Shown: in pieces, positions 1 to 8,481 of the stretch | How the letters are laid out: each line of letters opens with the position of its first letter | How positions within the stretch are numbered: position 1 is the stretch's first letter | Assembly (NCBI RefSeq): GCF_017592475.1 | Contig: NZ_JAGFNP010000002.1 | Coordinates: 459,135-523,134 of the forward strand | DNA from: Glycomyces niveus | Lineage (GTDB): Bacteria > Actinomycetota > Actinomycetes > Mycobacteriales > Micromonosporaceae | Direction: 5' to 3' | Length of the DNA stretch: 64,000 nucleotides | The notes under the pieces: model-generated | What the model saw: the letters and a program-made list of their open reading frames with translations, nothing else | Told to the model about the DNA's origin: nothing | The model's database searches: none | Made by a program: the position numbers and the translations under genes

Positions 1-1900
1 CGAGTCCCGCGCACGACAGGCCGGTCGCGGCGAGGTCCGGTTCGCCGCGGGTCCCGGCCAGGTGCAGCAGGGTCAGGCCGATCCCGGCGAGACCGCCGAA
101 GAGATCGCCGCCCAAGGACTTCCAGTCCTCGCCGAGGACGACGTCCACGGTGTCCAGGGCGGCCTGGTGGTGCCCGAGGCGGTCGAGGGTGAACGCCGCC
201 CCGCACAGGCCGTCGTAGAGGCCCAGGCGTGATCCGGGCGCGGGGTCGACCGAGCGCTGCAGGAGCCAGTCCTCGAACCGCTCGTGGCGTCCCGCGCCCG
301 CGGTGTCGAGGGCGTGCAGGACGCCGGCGGCGCCGTAGGCGAGGCCGAGCCCGCCGGACTCGAACTGCTGCACGTCGCCGGGGAAGAGCCGGTCCTCGCG
401 TTCGGGGGTGGCGCTGGCGACGATGGCGCGGGCGATCGCGTCGCGCACCGCAGGCCAGTCCTCGGGTTCGGTCGAGGGCGGCTCGTAGGCGTACTCGGGC
501 GGGGCGATGAGGTCGACCGCGTCGTCGAGCCACCCGTCGGGGACGGGGAAGCGCTCGCGGATGACGGCCGCGAAATGGCGGGCCTTGAGCCGGTGCAGGC
601 CCAGCAGGTTCGTCATCGGCAGGAACAGGGCGAGCTTCATGCACGCCAGGGAGTACCGGTCGGCGGCGGCGCCGGTGAGCGAGCGCGGCGCGGCGAAGCC
701 CTGGTTGCCCAGGCCCGCACGGCGTTCGTCGTCGACCGAGCCGGCGACCTCGAAGTCGAGGAGGCACGCGCGCCCGTCGGGGCGGACCATGACGTTGAAC
801 AGGTGGAGGTCCCCGTAGGCGACGCCCCGCTCGTGCAGCCGCTCCACAATGGCGGTGATCTGGGCGTGCACGTCCACCGCCCACGCGGTGAACCGCGCGT
901 AGTCCTCAGGCGTCGCGTCCGCGTCCACGAGCGGGTAGCGGGTGACGACGGCCTTGCTGAGCACCTCGCCCTCGACGTACTCCATGGCCAGGAACCGGTG
1001 CTCGCCCAGCCAGAACACGCCCCGCGACGCCGGCACCCCGGCCACGCCCTCGAGCCGCTCGAGTACCGCGTGCTCGTGCTCGACGCGGGCGACCGCGTCG
1101 TGCCCCCATGCGTCGAGCCCGGCGTGCGGGCGGCCCTCCTTCAGGACCGCCTGGCCGCCTTCGGCATCGCGGGCCAGGTAGATGCCGCCGCCGTTGGAGA
1201 AGTGCAGCACGCTCTCGATCGTGTAAGGGATCGCGTCGACCTTCACCGCCGAGCGCGCCTCCAGATGCGGCGCCAGGAACGCCGGCAGCTCGACCCAGTC
1301 GGGGACGTGGAACACCGGGTCGCGCCGGTCGGCCACGAGCCGCCCCTCGCCGTCGAGCAGCGCCGGGACGACCGCGCCGCGCTCGTCGGTGGTGTACCGG
1401 TTCGCGAACGCACCGTACCGCACATGCAGCGGCCCCTTGCCCCAGCGCAGGTCGGAGAGGATGTACGGCCCCGCCTCGCCGTCGAGCAGCGCTCCCAACT
1501 CGGTGAGGATCCGCTCGCACTCGGCGTCGGAGCCCGGGTACACGGTCACGAGCTTCCCCGAGTAGCCGCGCGGCGCGTACTTCGAGACCCGTACCAGCAG
1601 CGCCGAAGGCGAGCGCAGGAACTTGAACTGGATGCCGCGCGGCACGCAGTAGTCCCACGCCGCCGCCAGCACCCGCTCCGCGCCGTCCATCGTGGCCGAC
1701 GCGTGGATCTTCCACCCCTGCGCCGGCAGGGCGACGTCTTCGCGGCGCATCGTCAGCCAGTCGTCCGACTCCGAGCGCCGCCACCCCTCCGGCAGCTCCC
1801 GCCCGGCCACCGCGAACGATTCGCCCGCCGTCTCGGCCGAGTACATCGCGTCGTAGAACGCCGGATCGGCCATGGTGAACGCCGCGTACCTGTCGTCCAT
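1..1900 (-). CDS. Class III lanthionine synthetase LanKC (C-terminus beyond window)
   Basis: Reverse-strand reading frame open from an ATG at 1900 to the left edge (633 codons visible), so the 3' end is missing. The start is backed by AAGGAGG nine bases upstream. The N-terminal third contains the LanKC-type lyase/kinase-linker region. A Ser/Thr kinase-like domain follows with a catalytic loop YGDLHLFNVMV and DFE in place of DFG. The last visible part shows the start of a LanC-like cyclase (GLGLAYGAAGVLHAL, then GLYDGLCGAA). Family knowledge: such enzymes phosphorylate Ser/Thr of a LanA precursor, eliminate phosphate and cyclise with Cys to labionin/lanthionine. No precursor peptide is visible upstream; it probably lies past the left edge. 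The zinc ligands of the cyclase domain are not in view. Confidence 0.88.
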   Translation of the reverse strand, partial: MDDRYAAFTMADPAFYDAMYSAETAGESFAVAGRELPEGWRRSESDDWLTMRREDVALPAQGWKIHASATMDGAERVLAAAWDYCVPRGIQFKFLRSPSALLVRVSKYAPRGYSGKLVTVYPGSDAECERILTELGALLDGEAGPYILSDLRWGKGPLHVRYGAFANRYTTDERGAVVPALLDGEGRLVADRRDPVFHVPDWVELPAFLAPHLEARSAVKVDAIPYTIESVLHFSNGGGIYLARDAEGGQAVLKEGRPHAGLDAWGHDAVARVEHEHAVLERLEGVAGVPASRGVFWLGEHRFLAMEYVEGEVLSKAVVTRYPLVDADATPEDYARFTAWAVDVHAQITAIVERLHERGVAYGDLHLFNVMVRPDGRACLLDFEVAGSVDDERRAGLGNQGFAAPRSLTGAAADRYSLACMKLALFLPMTNLLGLHRLKARHFAAVIRERFPVPDGWLDDAVDLIAPPEYAYEPPSTEPEDWPAVRDAIARAIVASATPEREDRLFPGDVQQFESGGLGLAYGAAGVLHALDTAGAGRHERFEDWLLQRSVDPAPGSRLGLYDGLCGAAFTLDRLGHHQAALDTVDVVLGEDWKSLGGDLFGGLAGIGLTLLHLAGTRGEPDLAATGLSCAGL

Positions 1901-2070
1901 TCCCCGGAACCTCCTTGAGCCGCAACCGGTGCTGCAACTCATCCTGCAAGATCCCGATAGGTCCGAACTACCCCGTTTCATCACCGATCGCACCGTGAAA
2001 AACCCACACTCGCCACCCGATCGCCCGGACCCCTTGCCGTATCCCACCGGCATTGATAGCGTCTGCCAGC

Positions 2071-3765
2071 GTGACTTCACCGCTGCGCACCTTCGGACCG
2101 CTCGACCACAGCCGCACCGGGTGGGCCTCGGCCGCACTCGCGATCGGGAGGCCCGCCGCCGAACTGGCCGCCGCCGGACCCGACGCCATGCCGGTCACCA
2201 TGTCGAACCACTCCCACGCCGAGGACTGGTTCGAACTCCTGACCCGCCCCCTGTGGGGCCTGGCCCCCGCCAAAGACGCCGTCCCCGCCGACCTCTGGGA
2301 CACCCTCGCCCCGACCCTCGCCCGCGCCCTCGACCCCGACGACCCCTGGTACGTCGGCGACGTCGCCCAAGGCGGGCAGCGCATCGTCGAGGCCGCCGCC
2401 GTCGGCTGGGCCTTCCACCTCGCCCCCGAGAAGCTCTGGGACCCCCTGGACCCCAAGGCGAAAGACAAGACCGCCGCGTGGCTCACCGCCGCCTACAACG
2501 GCCCCGTCGCCGACATGAACTGGCACTACTTCCCGGTCTTCGCCGGCCACGGCCTCAAACGGCTCGGCATCGCGCACGACCCGGCCGTCGCGAACGGCCA
2601 CCTCGAGCGCATGGGCGAGTTCGCCCTCGGCGACAGCGTCTTCGAGGACGGCCCCGGCGGCCGGGTGGACTACTACAACCCCTTCGCGTTCCACACCTAC
2701 GCGCTCCTGCACTACAAGCTCGCCGGCGACGACCGGTACGTCGCGAACGCGGCCGCGTTCGCCCGCAAGTTCCGCTCCTGGTTCGCCGCCGACGGCGCGG
2801 CCGTCCCCTACGGGCGCAGCCTCGGCTACCGGTTCGCGCAGGGCTGCCTGTGGGGCGCGCTGGCGGCCGCCGACGTGGAGGCGGTGCCGTGGGCAGAGGC
2901 CGCCGGGTTCAGCCGCCGCCACCTCGAGTGGTGGTGGGACAAGCCGATCCTCGACCCCGAAGGGCGCCTGACGGTCGGATACGCGTACCCCAACAACGCC
3001 GTGGCCGAGCAGTACCTGACGGCGGGTTCGCCGTGGTGGGCGACGAAGATCTTCGCGGGCCTGCTGGCGGGCGAGGACCATCCCTTCTGGACGGCTGAGG
3101 CCGCCCTGCCGGGCCCGGTAGTGGAGCCGCACAAGGCCGCGCGGGCAGTGCATGTGCGCGACCGGGGCGGGAACGTGACGCGGCTGAACGGCCAGGCGTG
3201 GGTGCCGTGGGCGCGCACGGGCGAAGCGGCGTACGGGAAGCTCGCGTATTCGACGCTGGCGGGGTTCTCGCACGCGACGGGCGGGCCGGGCCTGGAGTCG
3301 GCGGTGCCCGACGGGGCGCTGCTGCTGTCGGAGGACGGGCGCCACTGGCGGGGCCGGGAGGACTCCGACGAGGGCGCGATCGACGAGAACGGGGTGCTGA
3401 CGGTCAACTGGCAGCCGTGGGAGGACGTGACGATCACGACCTCGCTCGAGGCGGCCGTCGACGGCTGGCACGCGCGCGTCCACGTGATCGAGACCGAGCG
3501 GGCGCTGCACACGGGGGAGGGCGGCTGGTGCGTGCCCAAGCCCGGCCATGTCGCGGAGGTCGGCGACGCCCGCGTCACGGTCGTGGGGCAGGGGCTGCGC
3601 TCGGAGCTCATCGACAGCACGGGGGAGCGGGAGGCGGCGCTCATCGAGCCGATGCCAGGAACCCACTTGTACTGGCCTGCAACGGTACTGCCGGTACTCA
3701 GAGGGGTCCTCGAACCGGGGAAGCACGTCCTGAAATCTCTGATATATATCGGCTCCGAGGTTTAA
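2071..3765 (+). CDS. DUF2264 domain-containing protein
   Basis: 564-aa cytoplasmic protein. The opening segment with DWFELLTRPLWGLAP and the tryptophan-rich N-terminal half (NWHYFPVF, YYNPFAFHTYALLHYK) are typical of DUF2264, an alpha/alpha-barrel-like family often placed near polysaccharide-degrading enzymes. Catalytic function is not established, and the sequence gives no basis for a substrate. The second half is beta-rich. The start is taken at GTG 2071 rather than the in-frame TTG at 2053, because TAGCGT at 2056-2061 fits a -10 element of a leaderless transcript. It is transcribed divergently from the lanthionine synthetase and appears monocistronic. Confidence 0.75.
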   Translation: MTSPLRTFGPLDHSRTGWASAALAIGRPAAELAAAGPDAMPVTMSNHSHAEDWFELLTRPLWGLAPAKDAVPADLWDTLAPTLARALDPDDPWYVGDVAQGGQRIVEAAAVGWAFHLAPEKLWDPLDPKAKDKTAAWLTAAYNGPVADMNWHYFPVFAGHGLKRLGIAHDPAVANGHLERMGEFALGDSVFEDGPGGRVDYYNPFAFHTYALLHYKLAGDDRYVANAAAFARKFRSWFAADGAAVPYGRSLGYRFAQGCLWGALAAADVEAVPWAEAAGFSRRHLEWWWDKPILDPEGRLTVGYAYPNNAVAEQYLTAGSPWWATKIFAGLLAGEDHPFWTAEAALPGPVVEPHKAARAVHVRDRGGNVTRLNGQAWVPWARTGEAAYGKLAYSTLAGFSHATGGPGLESAVPDGALLLSEDGRHWRGREDSDEGAIDENGVLTVNWQPWEDVTITTSLEAAVDGWHARVHVIETERALHTGEGGWCVPKPGHVAEVGDARVTVVGQGLRSELIDSTGEREAALIEPMPGTHLYWPATVLPVLRGVLEPGKHVLKSLIYIGSEV

Positions 3766-3802
3766 AACCTCTCCTTCGAAACAGACAAAAAGACTGAAAC
3801 GT

Positions 3803-3819
3803 GCGCGGCTTCGCCGCGC
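3803..3819. terminator. GC-rich hairpin after the DUF2264 gene
   Basis: Perfect 7-bp stem GCGCGGC/GCCGCGC with a TTC loop, 38 bases after the stop codon. It is not followed by a T tract, so an intrinsic-terminator role is only possible. It lies upstream of the ECF41 promoter motif and may insulate the two units. Confidence 0.35.
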
Positions 3820-3866
3820 TCTCATCAAAAGAGCGACTGCGAGCCCGGTCACGATCGCGGCTCGGG

Positions 3867-3893
3867 TGTCACAGACGGCGGCCCTGTTCGGCT
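3867..3893 (+). promoter_or_regulatory. Candidate ECF41-type promoter (TGTCACA -35)
   Basis: TGTCACA at 3867-3873 is followed after 15 bases by CGGC (3889-3892). The published ECF41 target consensus is TGTCACA in the -35 and CGTC in the -10 region, so the -35 is exact and the -10 has one mismatch. It sits about 45 bases before the ECF41 sigma gene, as expected for autoregulation. Confidence 0.5.
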
Positions 3894-3935
3894 CTTGGAT
3901 TGCGATGCAGCCGAGAGACTTCGAGGAGGGCCGCC

Positions 3936-4823
3936 GTGAACGATGTACCTGATGGGCCGGCCGTGGTGTTCGCCGAGCAGCGCGAGCTGCTGTTCGGGAT
4001 CGTCTACGGGATGCTGGGCACCGTCGCCGACACCGAGGACGTGCTCCAGGACGTCTGGCTGGCCTGGGAGCGCCGCTCGCACGGCGATCCGATCGAGCAC
4101 GCCCGCGCGTACCTGGTGCGGGTGGCGGTCAACGCCGCGATCCGGCGGCAGGAGGCGGTGAAGCGCCGCCGCGAGACGTACATCGGGCCGTGGCTGCCCG
4201 AGCCGGTGATGACCGAGACGGCGCCGGACGCGGCCGAGCCCGCGCTGCGGGCCGAGTCGGTGTCGTTGGCGCTCATGGTGGTCCTGGAGTCGCTGACCCC
4301 CGCGGAGCGGGCGGTGTTCGTGCTCGCCGACGTGTTCGGGTACGCGCACGGTGAGATCGCCGCGCTGCTGGGCCGCTCGGCGGGGTCGGTGCGGCAGATC
4401 GCGCACCGCGCCCGGTCGCATGTGCAGGCGCGGCGTCCGAAGTACGAGGTGGACCCGGCGGTGCACCGGCAGGTGACCGAGCGGTTCATGGCCGCGGTCT
4501 CGGGCGGCGACATCGACGCGCTGCTCGGGATCATGGCCCCGGACGTGGTGCTCACCTGCGACGGCGGCGGTCTGGGGCCGGCGGCGGGGCCGCGGCCGAT
4601 GCGCGATGCCGCGCGGATCGCGTCGTTCCTGGTCAGCCGCCGCTTCCGCCGCCATGAGGGGCTCGAGGTCGACTTCCGTCCGGTGAACGGCTCACCGGCG
4701 GCGCTGATGTGGCGGGACGGCCGCGTCGTGGGCGTCCTCATGCTCGACCTCACCCCGGCGCTCGACCGGGTCGCCGCGGTCTACGCGGTCACGAACCCGC
4801 AGAAGCTCACCACCCTGCACTGA
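3936..4823 (+). CDS. ECF41-family RNA polymerase sigma factor with SnoaL-like C-terminal domain
   Basis: 295 aa. Sigma region 2 lies at about residues 10-48 (LFGIVYGMLG..TEDVLQDVWLAW) and region 4 at 117-165 (LTPAERAVFVLADVF..GRSAGSVRQIAHRAR). The C-terminal extension has a SnoaL/NTF2-like fold. All three diagnostic ECF41 motifs are visible: WLPEP (86-90), DGGG (209-212) and NPQKL (287-291, usually NPDKL). In this group the extension, not a membrane anti-sigma factor, modulates activity. GTG 3936 is chosen because GAGGAGGG lies just upstream and the reading begins directly before region 2; longer in-frame starts add an unrelated Arg-rich stretch. The DoxX-like gene downstream is the usual kind of ECF41 partner. 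Confidence 0.9.
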   Translation: MNDVPDGPAVVFAEQRELLFGIVYGMLGTVADTEDVLQDVWLAWERRSHGDPIEHARAYLVRVAVNAAIRRQEAVKRRRETYIGPWLPEPVMTETAPDAAEPALRAESVSLALMVVLESLTPAERAVFVLADVFGYAHGEIAALLGRSAGSVRQIAHRARSHVQARRPKYEVDPAVHRQVTERFMAAVSGGDIDALLGIMAPDVVLTCDGGGLGPAAGPRPMRDAARIASFLVSRRFRRHEGLEVDFRPVNGSPAALMWRDGRVVGVLMLDLTPALDRVAAVYAVTNPQKLTTLH

Positions 4824-4851
4824 TCCGACGGGGTTCCCCGGAACGCGCCCT

Positions 4852-4870
4852 CGCGGCCGGGCCGGCCGCG
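4852..4870. other. Hairpin between the sigma gene and the DoxX gene
   Basis: Stem CGCGGCC/GGCCGCG (7 bp) with a 5-base loop. It could attenuate read-through from the sigma gene into the DoxX gene. No T tract follows. Confidence 0.3.
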
Positions 4871-4927
4871 CTGTGCCCTGCTCGCCCATGACTTCGACAA
4901 TCACCTACTGCACGAAGGAGTACACCC

Positions 4928-5281
4928 ATGTCCACGCTTCATCTCGTCCTCGCCGTCACGTTCGGCGTCCTCAACCTCGGTTCGGGGATCGGCGCGATCG
5001 TCCGGCTGCCCCAGATCCTGCCGCTCATGGACGGCGCGCGGGTGCCGCATTCGATGCTGGTCTTCCCGATCGGCGTCCTCAAGGCCGTCGGCGGGGTCGG
5101 GCTCCTGGCCGGGCTCGCGTTCGCGCCGGTCGGCACGGCCGCGGCGGCGGGCCTGGTGCTGTTCTGGACCTGCGCGGTCCACACGCACATCCTGGCGGAC
5201 TACTGGCCGAAGGAGACGATCCTGACGTTCACGTTCCTCGCCTCCTCGGTCGCGATCCTGGCGCTCGATCTGGCGGCGTGA
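4928..5281 (+). CDS. DoxX-like membrane protein
   Basis: 117 aa with four hydrophobic segments (about 5-25, 40-62, 68-88, 95-115), the DoxX/DoxD-like size and arrangement. The loop after helix 1 has GIGAIVRLPQILPLMDGARVP. DoxX-type proteins are inner-membrane proteins linked to oxidative stress and quinone chemistry; no catalytic site can be assigned here. GAAGGAG sits 7 bases before the ATG. It directly follows the ECF41 sigma factor, a frequently reported pairing, and is probably its target or co-transcribed with it. Confidence 0.75.
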   Translation: MSTLHLVLAVTFGVLNLGSGIGAIVRLPQILPLMDGARVPHSMLVFPIGVLKAVGGVGLLAGLAFAPVGTAAAAGLVLFWTCAVHTHILADYWPKETILTFTFLASSVAILALDLAA

Positions 5282-5326
5282 GCGCGAGCGTTCACCGCCG
5301 GGCGGGGCGCGGTTTCCCCAGCAGTC

Positions 5327-5355
5327 TTGAACATTTCGCATTATTCGGGCAATCT
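5327..5355 (+). promoter_or_regulatory. Sigma70-like promoter of the secreted EEP gene
   Basis: TTGAAC (5327-5332), 17-base spacer, CAATCT (5350-5355). The stretch is AT-rich compared with its surroundings and contains a CAATCTGATTG dyad at 5350-5360 overlapping the -10. The gene starts about 55 bases further on. Confidence 0.5.
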
Positions 5356-5409
5356 GATTGCGCCATAACCGAAGCCGAGCCCCCTCGGCCGCGAGACCAC
5401 TGGAGCCCC

Positions 5410-6750
5410 ATGCACCTCCCGTCCCGCCTGGCGGCGCTCACCGCGCTGACCTCGCTCGCCGCCCTCGCCCTCGCCGCCGCACCTGAACCGGTCGAGGCGC
5501 AGGAGGCCGCGGCGAGCGGCGACCTCTCCGTCCTCTCCTACAACGTCGCGGGCCTGCCGCTGGGCCTGGGCGACGGCGACCCCGAGACGAACACGCCGAT
5601 CATCGGGTCCCGCCTGGGCTCCTACGACATCGTGCACGTCCAGGAGGACTTCAACTACCACGCGGCGCTGTACGCGGCGGACGACCATCCGCACCGCACG
5701 GCCACCAGCGGCGGCGTCCCGTTCGGGGACGGCCTCAACACGCTCTCGGACCTGCCGTTCGAGGACTTCGAGCGGGTCAAGTGGAACGACTGCGCCTCCG
5801 GATCGGGCGACTGCCTGACCCCGAAGGGCTTCACGTTCATGCGCGCCCGCCTCGCCGAGGGCGTGTGGGTCGACCTGTACAACCTGCACACCGACGCCGG
5901 GAGCGATGCGGCCGACATCGCCGCGCGCGCGAAGAACCTCGCGCAGGTCTCGGCGTTCATGGCCGAGCACTCGGCCGGGAACGCGGTGATCGTCTACGGC
6001 GACACCAACACCCGGTACACGCGCACCGGCGACGGCATCGCGGCGTTCGCGGCGGGCAACGGCCTCACCGACGCGTGGGTGGAGCTGGTGCGCGGCGGCG
6101 ACGCCCCCGACGAGGGCGACCCCGCGCTCGTGTGCGACGACGCGACGGTGGACGCGTCGTGCGAGGTCGTCGACAAGGTCCTGTACCGCTCGGGAGACCA
6201 CGTCAAGCTCGACGCGGGCCGGTACCGCAACGACCATGCGGCGTTCCGCGACGCGAACGGGAAGAACCTCTCCGACCACTATCCGATCGCGGTGGACTTC
6301 TCGTGGTCGACCGGCGCGGCGTTCACGCTCAGCGACCAGTTCGGCGGCCCGCACGGCGCGTTCTTCACCGATGTGGACGACCTCGGCGCCGGCGACGCGG
6401 CCCGCGTGCTGCGCCTGCGCGCCGGTGAGCGGGTCGACCTGCTCGGCGTCACGCTCGCCGACGGCACCGTGCTCGACCACGGCGGCAGCGGCGGCACGCT
6501 CAAGGAGCTGACGCTCGCGGCCGGGGAGTACCCGACGGCCCTGCGCGTGTGCCAGGGCAAGCATGACGGCCGCACGCGGATCTTCTACGCCCGCTTCACG
6601 ACCAACACCGGCCGCACCCTCGAGGGCGGGACGGCGACGGGGGAGTGCGCGACCTTCACGGCCCCGTCAGGTTGGCAGATCGCGGGCTTCCACGGCCGCT
6701 CGGGCACGGCGGTCGACAAGGTGGGCGTGGTCTACACGCGCCGCGCCTAG
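5410..6750 (+). CDS. Secreted endonuclease/exonuclease/phosphatase-family protein with C-terminal jacalin-like domain
   Basis: 446 aa. A signal peptide occupies about residues 1-30 (hydrophobic Leu/Ala core, then VEAQEA). The EEP (DNase I-like) domain follows with its signatures: LSYNVAGLP, HVQEDFNYH (metal-binding Glu), an H-T-D motif near LHTDAGSD, GDTNTRYT and SDHYPIAVDF (catalytic Asp-His). From about residue 305 the sequence is jacalin-lectin-like: FGGPHGAFFTD, HGGSGGTLKELTL, then IAGFHGRSGTAVDKVGVVY at the C-terminus. Inference: a secreted phosphodiesterase or nuclease whose lectin-like domain directs it to glycans or a surface. Substrate (DNA, phospholipid, phosphosugar) cannot be told. 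Its last 95 bp overlap the opposing membrane-protein gene. Confidence 0.85.
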   Translation: MHLPSRLAALTALTSLAALALAAAPEPVEAQEAAASGDLSVLSYNVAGLPLGLGDGDPETNTPIIGSRLGSYDIVHVQEDFNYHAALYAADDHPHRTATSGGVPFGDGLNTLSDLPFEDFERVKWNDCASGSGDCLTPKGFTFMRARLAEGVWVDLYNLHTDAGSDAADIAARAKNLAQVSAFMAEHSAGNAVIVYGDTNTRYTRTGDGIAAFAAGNGLTDAWVELVRGGDAPDEGDPALVCDDATVDASCEVVDKVLYRSGDHVKLDAGRYRNDHAAFRDANGKNLSDHYPIAVDFSWSTGAAFTLSDQFGGPHGAFFTDVDDLGAGDAARVLRLRAGERVDLLGVTLADGTVLDHGGSGGTLKELTLAAGEYPTALRVCQGKHDGRTRIFYARFTTNTGRTLEGGTATGECATFTAPSGWQIAGFHGRSGTAVDKVGVVYTRRA

Positions 6751-7153
6751 CTGTCGGCGTAGACGGGGGCGAATAGGTCGCCTCGACTGTCGCGTGGAGC
6801 GCGGCCGCACCCGCCGCGCCCGCAATGAGCATCGAGATCCCGATCGCGGCGATGCCCCACAGCAGGTTGTCGAAGGTGCCCTCGGACCAGGCGAGCACGG
6901 CGTCCCACGAGAAGCCCGCTCCCTCGTCCGAGGGCTCCTGCGCGCTGTCGCCCTCATCGGCGGTCTCATCTTGTGCGACCTCGGATGCGGTCTGCTGCGC
7001 GTCCGGTTCGGCCTCGGCGGTCTGCGCGGTGCTCGGGGCGAGGGTCCAGCCTTTCTGCTCGAGCCACTGCTGGCCGCCGAACAGCGCGAAGATGGTCGCG
7101 ACGCCGGACAGGAACGCGACGGTCCAGGCGAGGCCCTTCGCGAAAGTCGACAA
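6656..7153 (-). CDS. Small two-helix membrane protein of unknown function
   Basis: 165 aa from a TTG start with GGAGG 11 bases upstream; an alternative TTG at 7171 adds six residues. Helix 1 (about 6-26, LAWTVAFLSGVATIFALFG) is followed by a Gln/Glu/Asp-rich linker of about 60 residues, then helix 2 (about 100-122, LLWGIAAIGISMLIAGAAGAAA). The last 30 or so residues are Arg/Pro/Cys-rich and read through the 3' end of the EEP gene on the other strand. They probably arose by loss of an earlier stop codon and are unlikely to be functional. No family recognised. Confidence 0.55.
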   Translation of the reverse strand: MSTFAKGLAWTVAFLSGVATIFALFGGQQWLEQKGWTLAPSTAQTAEAEPDAQQTASEVAQDETADEGDSAQEPSDEGAGFSWDAVLAWSEGTFDNLLWGIAAIGISMLIAGAAGAAALHATVEATYSPPSTPTARRGACRPRPPCRPPCPSGRGSPRSANLTGP

Positions 7154-7274
7154 GGGGTTCCGAACCTCCAAAGCGCGGTGCAGGACCGGATCGGGCGGGT
7201 CGCGGGGACGGGCATAGGACCACCGCTGAACCTATTGCCACCGCGCTGCGGGCGCGGCCCCGCGTCACTTCGTG

Positions 7275-8321
7275 TCAGGCTGACAGATCGAGGCAGCGGC
7301 GGACTTCCCGCATCCGGTACTTGATGTGTTCGGCGGTGTCGACCTCTTCGCTGCCGTTGCTGTGCACGAGTCCTGCGGCCCAGAGGCATTGGGCCGCGTG
7401 GCGGGCGGCCATGAGCATCGGCAAGTGGACCTCCAGCTCGACCGGCAGCGGCCGGACGGAACGGTATCCGGCGAGGAACGCGGCGCGGAGTCGCCGGAAG
7501 TGGGGATAGTCGCTGAGGTTGCCCAGGACGGGTCCCATGTCGGCGAGGTAGTGGCCCCAGCCGGTCTCGTCGAAGTCGAGGACGCCGATGCTCCAGCCTT
7601 GCGGAGTGCGGCGGGTGTGGCAGTTGCCGAGGATGAAGTCGTGGTGGACGACGCCGAACGCCTCGGGGTCGCCGCCGAGCCGGTCGAGGATCGCGGCGGT
7701 CCGGTCGGCGACGTGGTCGAAGAGCGATCGGTCGGCGGGCTCCAGCAGGTCGCGGAACGGGCCGGGGCGATAGGGCGAGTCCTCGGTGAACAGTGCGCGG
7801 GCGTCCCAGGCTGGGAGGTCGAACCCGGCAGGCGGCGTGAAGGATTCGGCGACGCGGTGCAGGTGTGCGAGCGAGCGGCCGGTCTCGTGGACGCCTATGG
7901 TCCCGAGGCCGGTTCCCGGCCGCCGCACGACGCCTTCGACCCAGGTCAGGAGGTCACAGTGGAGTGTGCGCCCACCGCCTGGCGAGGGGATGGCGACGGA
8001 CAGCGCGCCGTCGTTGGTGGGCACGGGTTTCGGTGTGCGGATGCCGGCTGCGGCGAGGTCGTCGTGGACGGTGTCGAGGAAGGCGAGTTCGGATCGGGTG
8101 TGGGCGGGGGTGCGGTAGGCGGGTCGGTGGACGCGGAGCGCGTAGCGGTGACCGCCTGCGGCGGTGACTTCGTAGACGGCGTTGTTGAGCAGCCGGATGG
8201 GTGCGGCGGTGGCGGGCTGGGGGAGGTCGTAGGCGGTGAGGGCGGTTTCGGCCGCGCGGTGCATGGCCTGGGTGTAGGAGGTGGGTGGCAAGCGGGCTCC
8301 TCGGCTGGGGTCGGGAGTCAT
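7275..8321 (-). CDS. Aminoglycoside phosphotransferase (APH)-family kinase
   Basis: 348 aa with the APH/choline kinase fold. N-lobe: NAVYEVTAAGGHRYALRVHR with the ATP-contacting Arg/Lys region. Catalytic loop: VVHHDFILGN (H-x-D-x4-N). Metal-binding motif: GVLDFDETGWGHYLADMG. Such proteins phosphorylate small-molecule hydroxyls such as homoserine, choline, sugars or aminoglycosides; the substrate is not predictable. The ATG at 8321 is chosen because the homologous part begins just after it; the upstream 68-residue extension looks non-coding. It is divergent from the methyltransferase at 8482. Confidence 0.75.
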   Translation of the reverse strand: MTPDPSRGARLPPTSYTQAMHRAAETALTAYDLPQPATAAPIRLLNNAVYEVTAAGGHRYALRVHRPAYRTPAHTRSELAFLDTVHDDLAAAGIRTPKPVPTNDGALSVAIPSPGGGRTLHCDLLTWVEGVVRRPGTGLGTIGVHETGRSLAHLHRVAESFTPPAGFDLPAWDARALFTEDSPYRPGPFRDLLEPADRSLFDHVADRTAAILDRLGGDPEAFGVVHHDFILGNCHTRRTPQGWSIGVLDFDETGWGHYLADMGPVLGNLSDYPHFRRLRAAFLAGYRSVRPLPVELEVHLPMLMAARHAAQCLWAAGLVHSNGSEEVDTAEHIKYRMREVRRCLDLSA

Positions 8322-8481
8322 CTCAGCAGGTTCGCCGCCCGCTCGCAATCGCGTATCGTCGGCCGCGGTTGTGGTTGGGGCGCAACCGGGGTACGGGGGT
8401 AGGGCGTGGTGTACCCGTACGCGAAAGCAGTGAGCACTCAGTGATGGCCGGGGTTCGACAAGAACGCGGAAGGACCATGCG

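Noticed and set aside
1901..1949. Short Ser/Thr/Cys-rich peptide upstream of the lanthionine synthetase as a LanA precursor
   Set aside because: It is in frame with the synthetase, has no leader or stop and covers the synthetase Shine-Dalgarno site.
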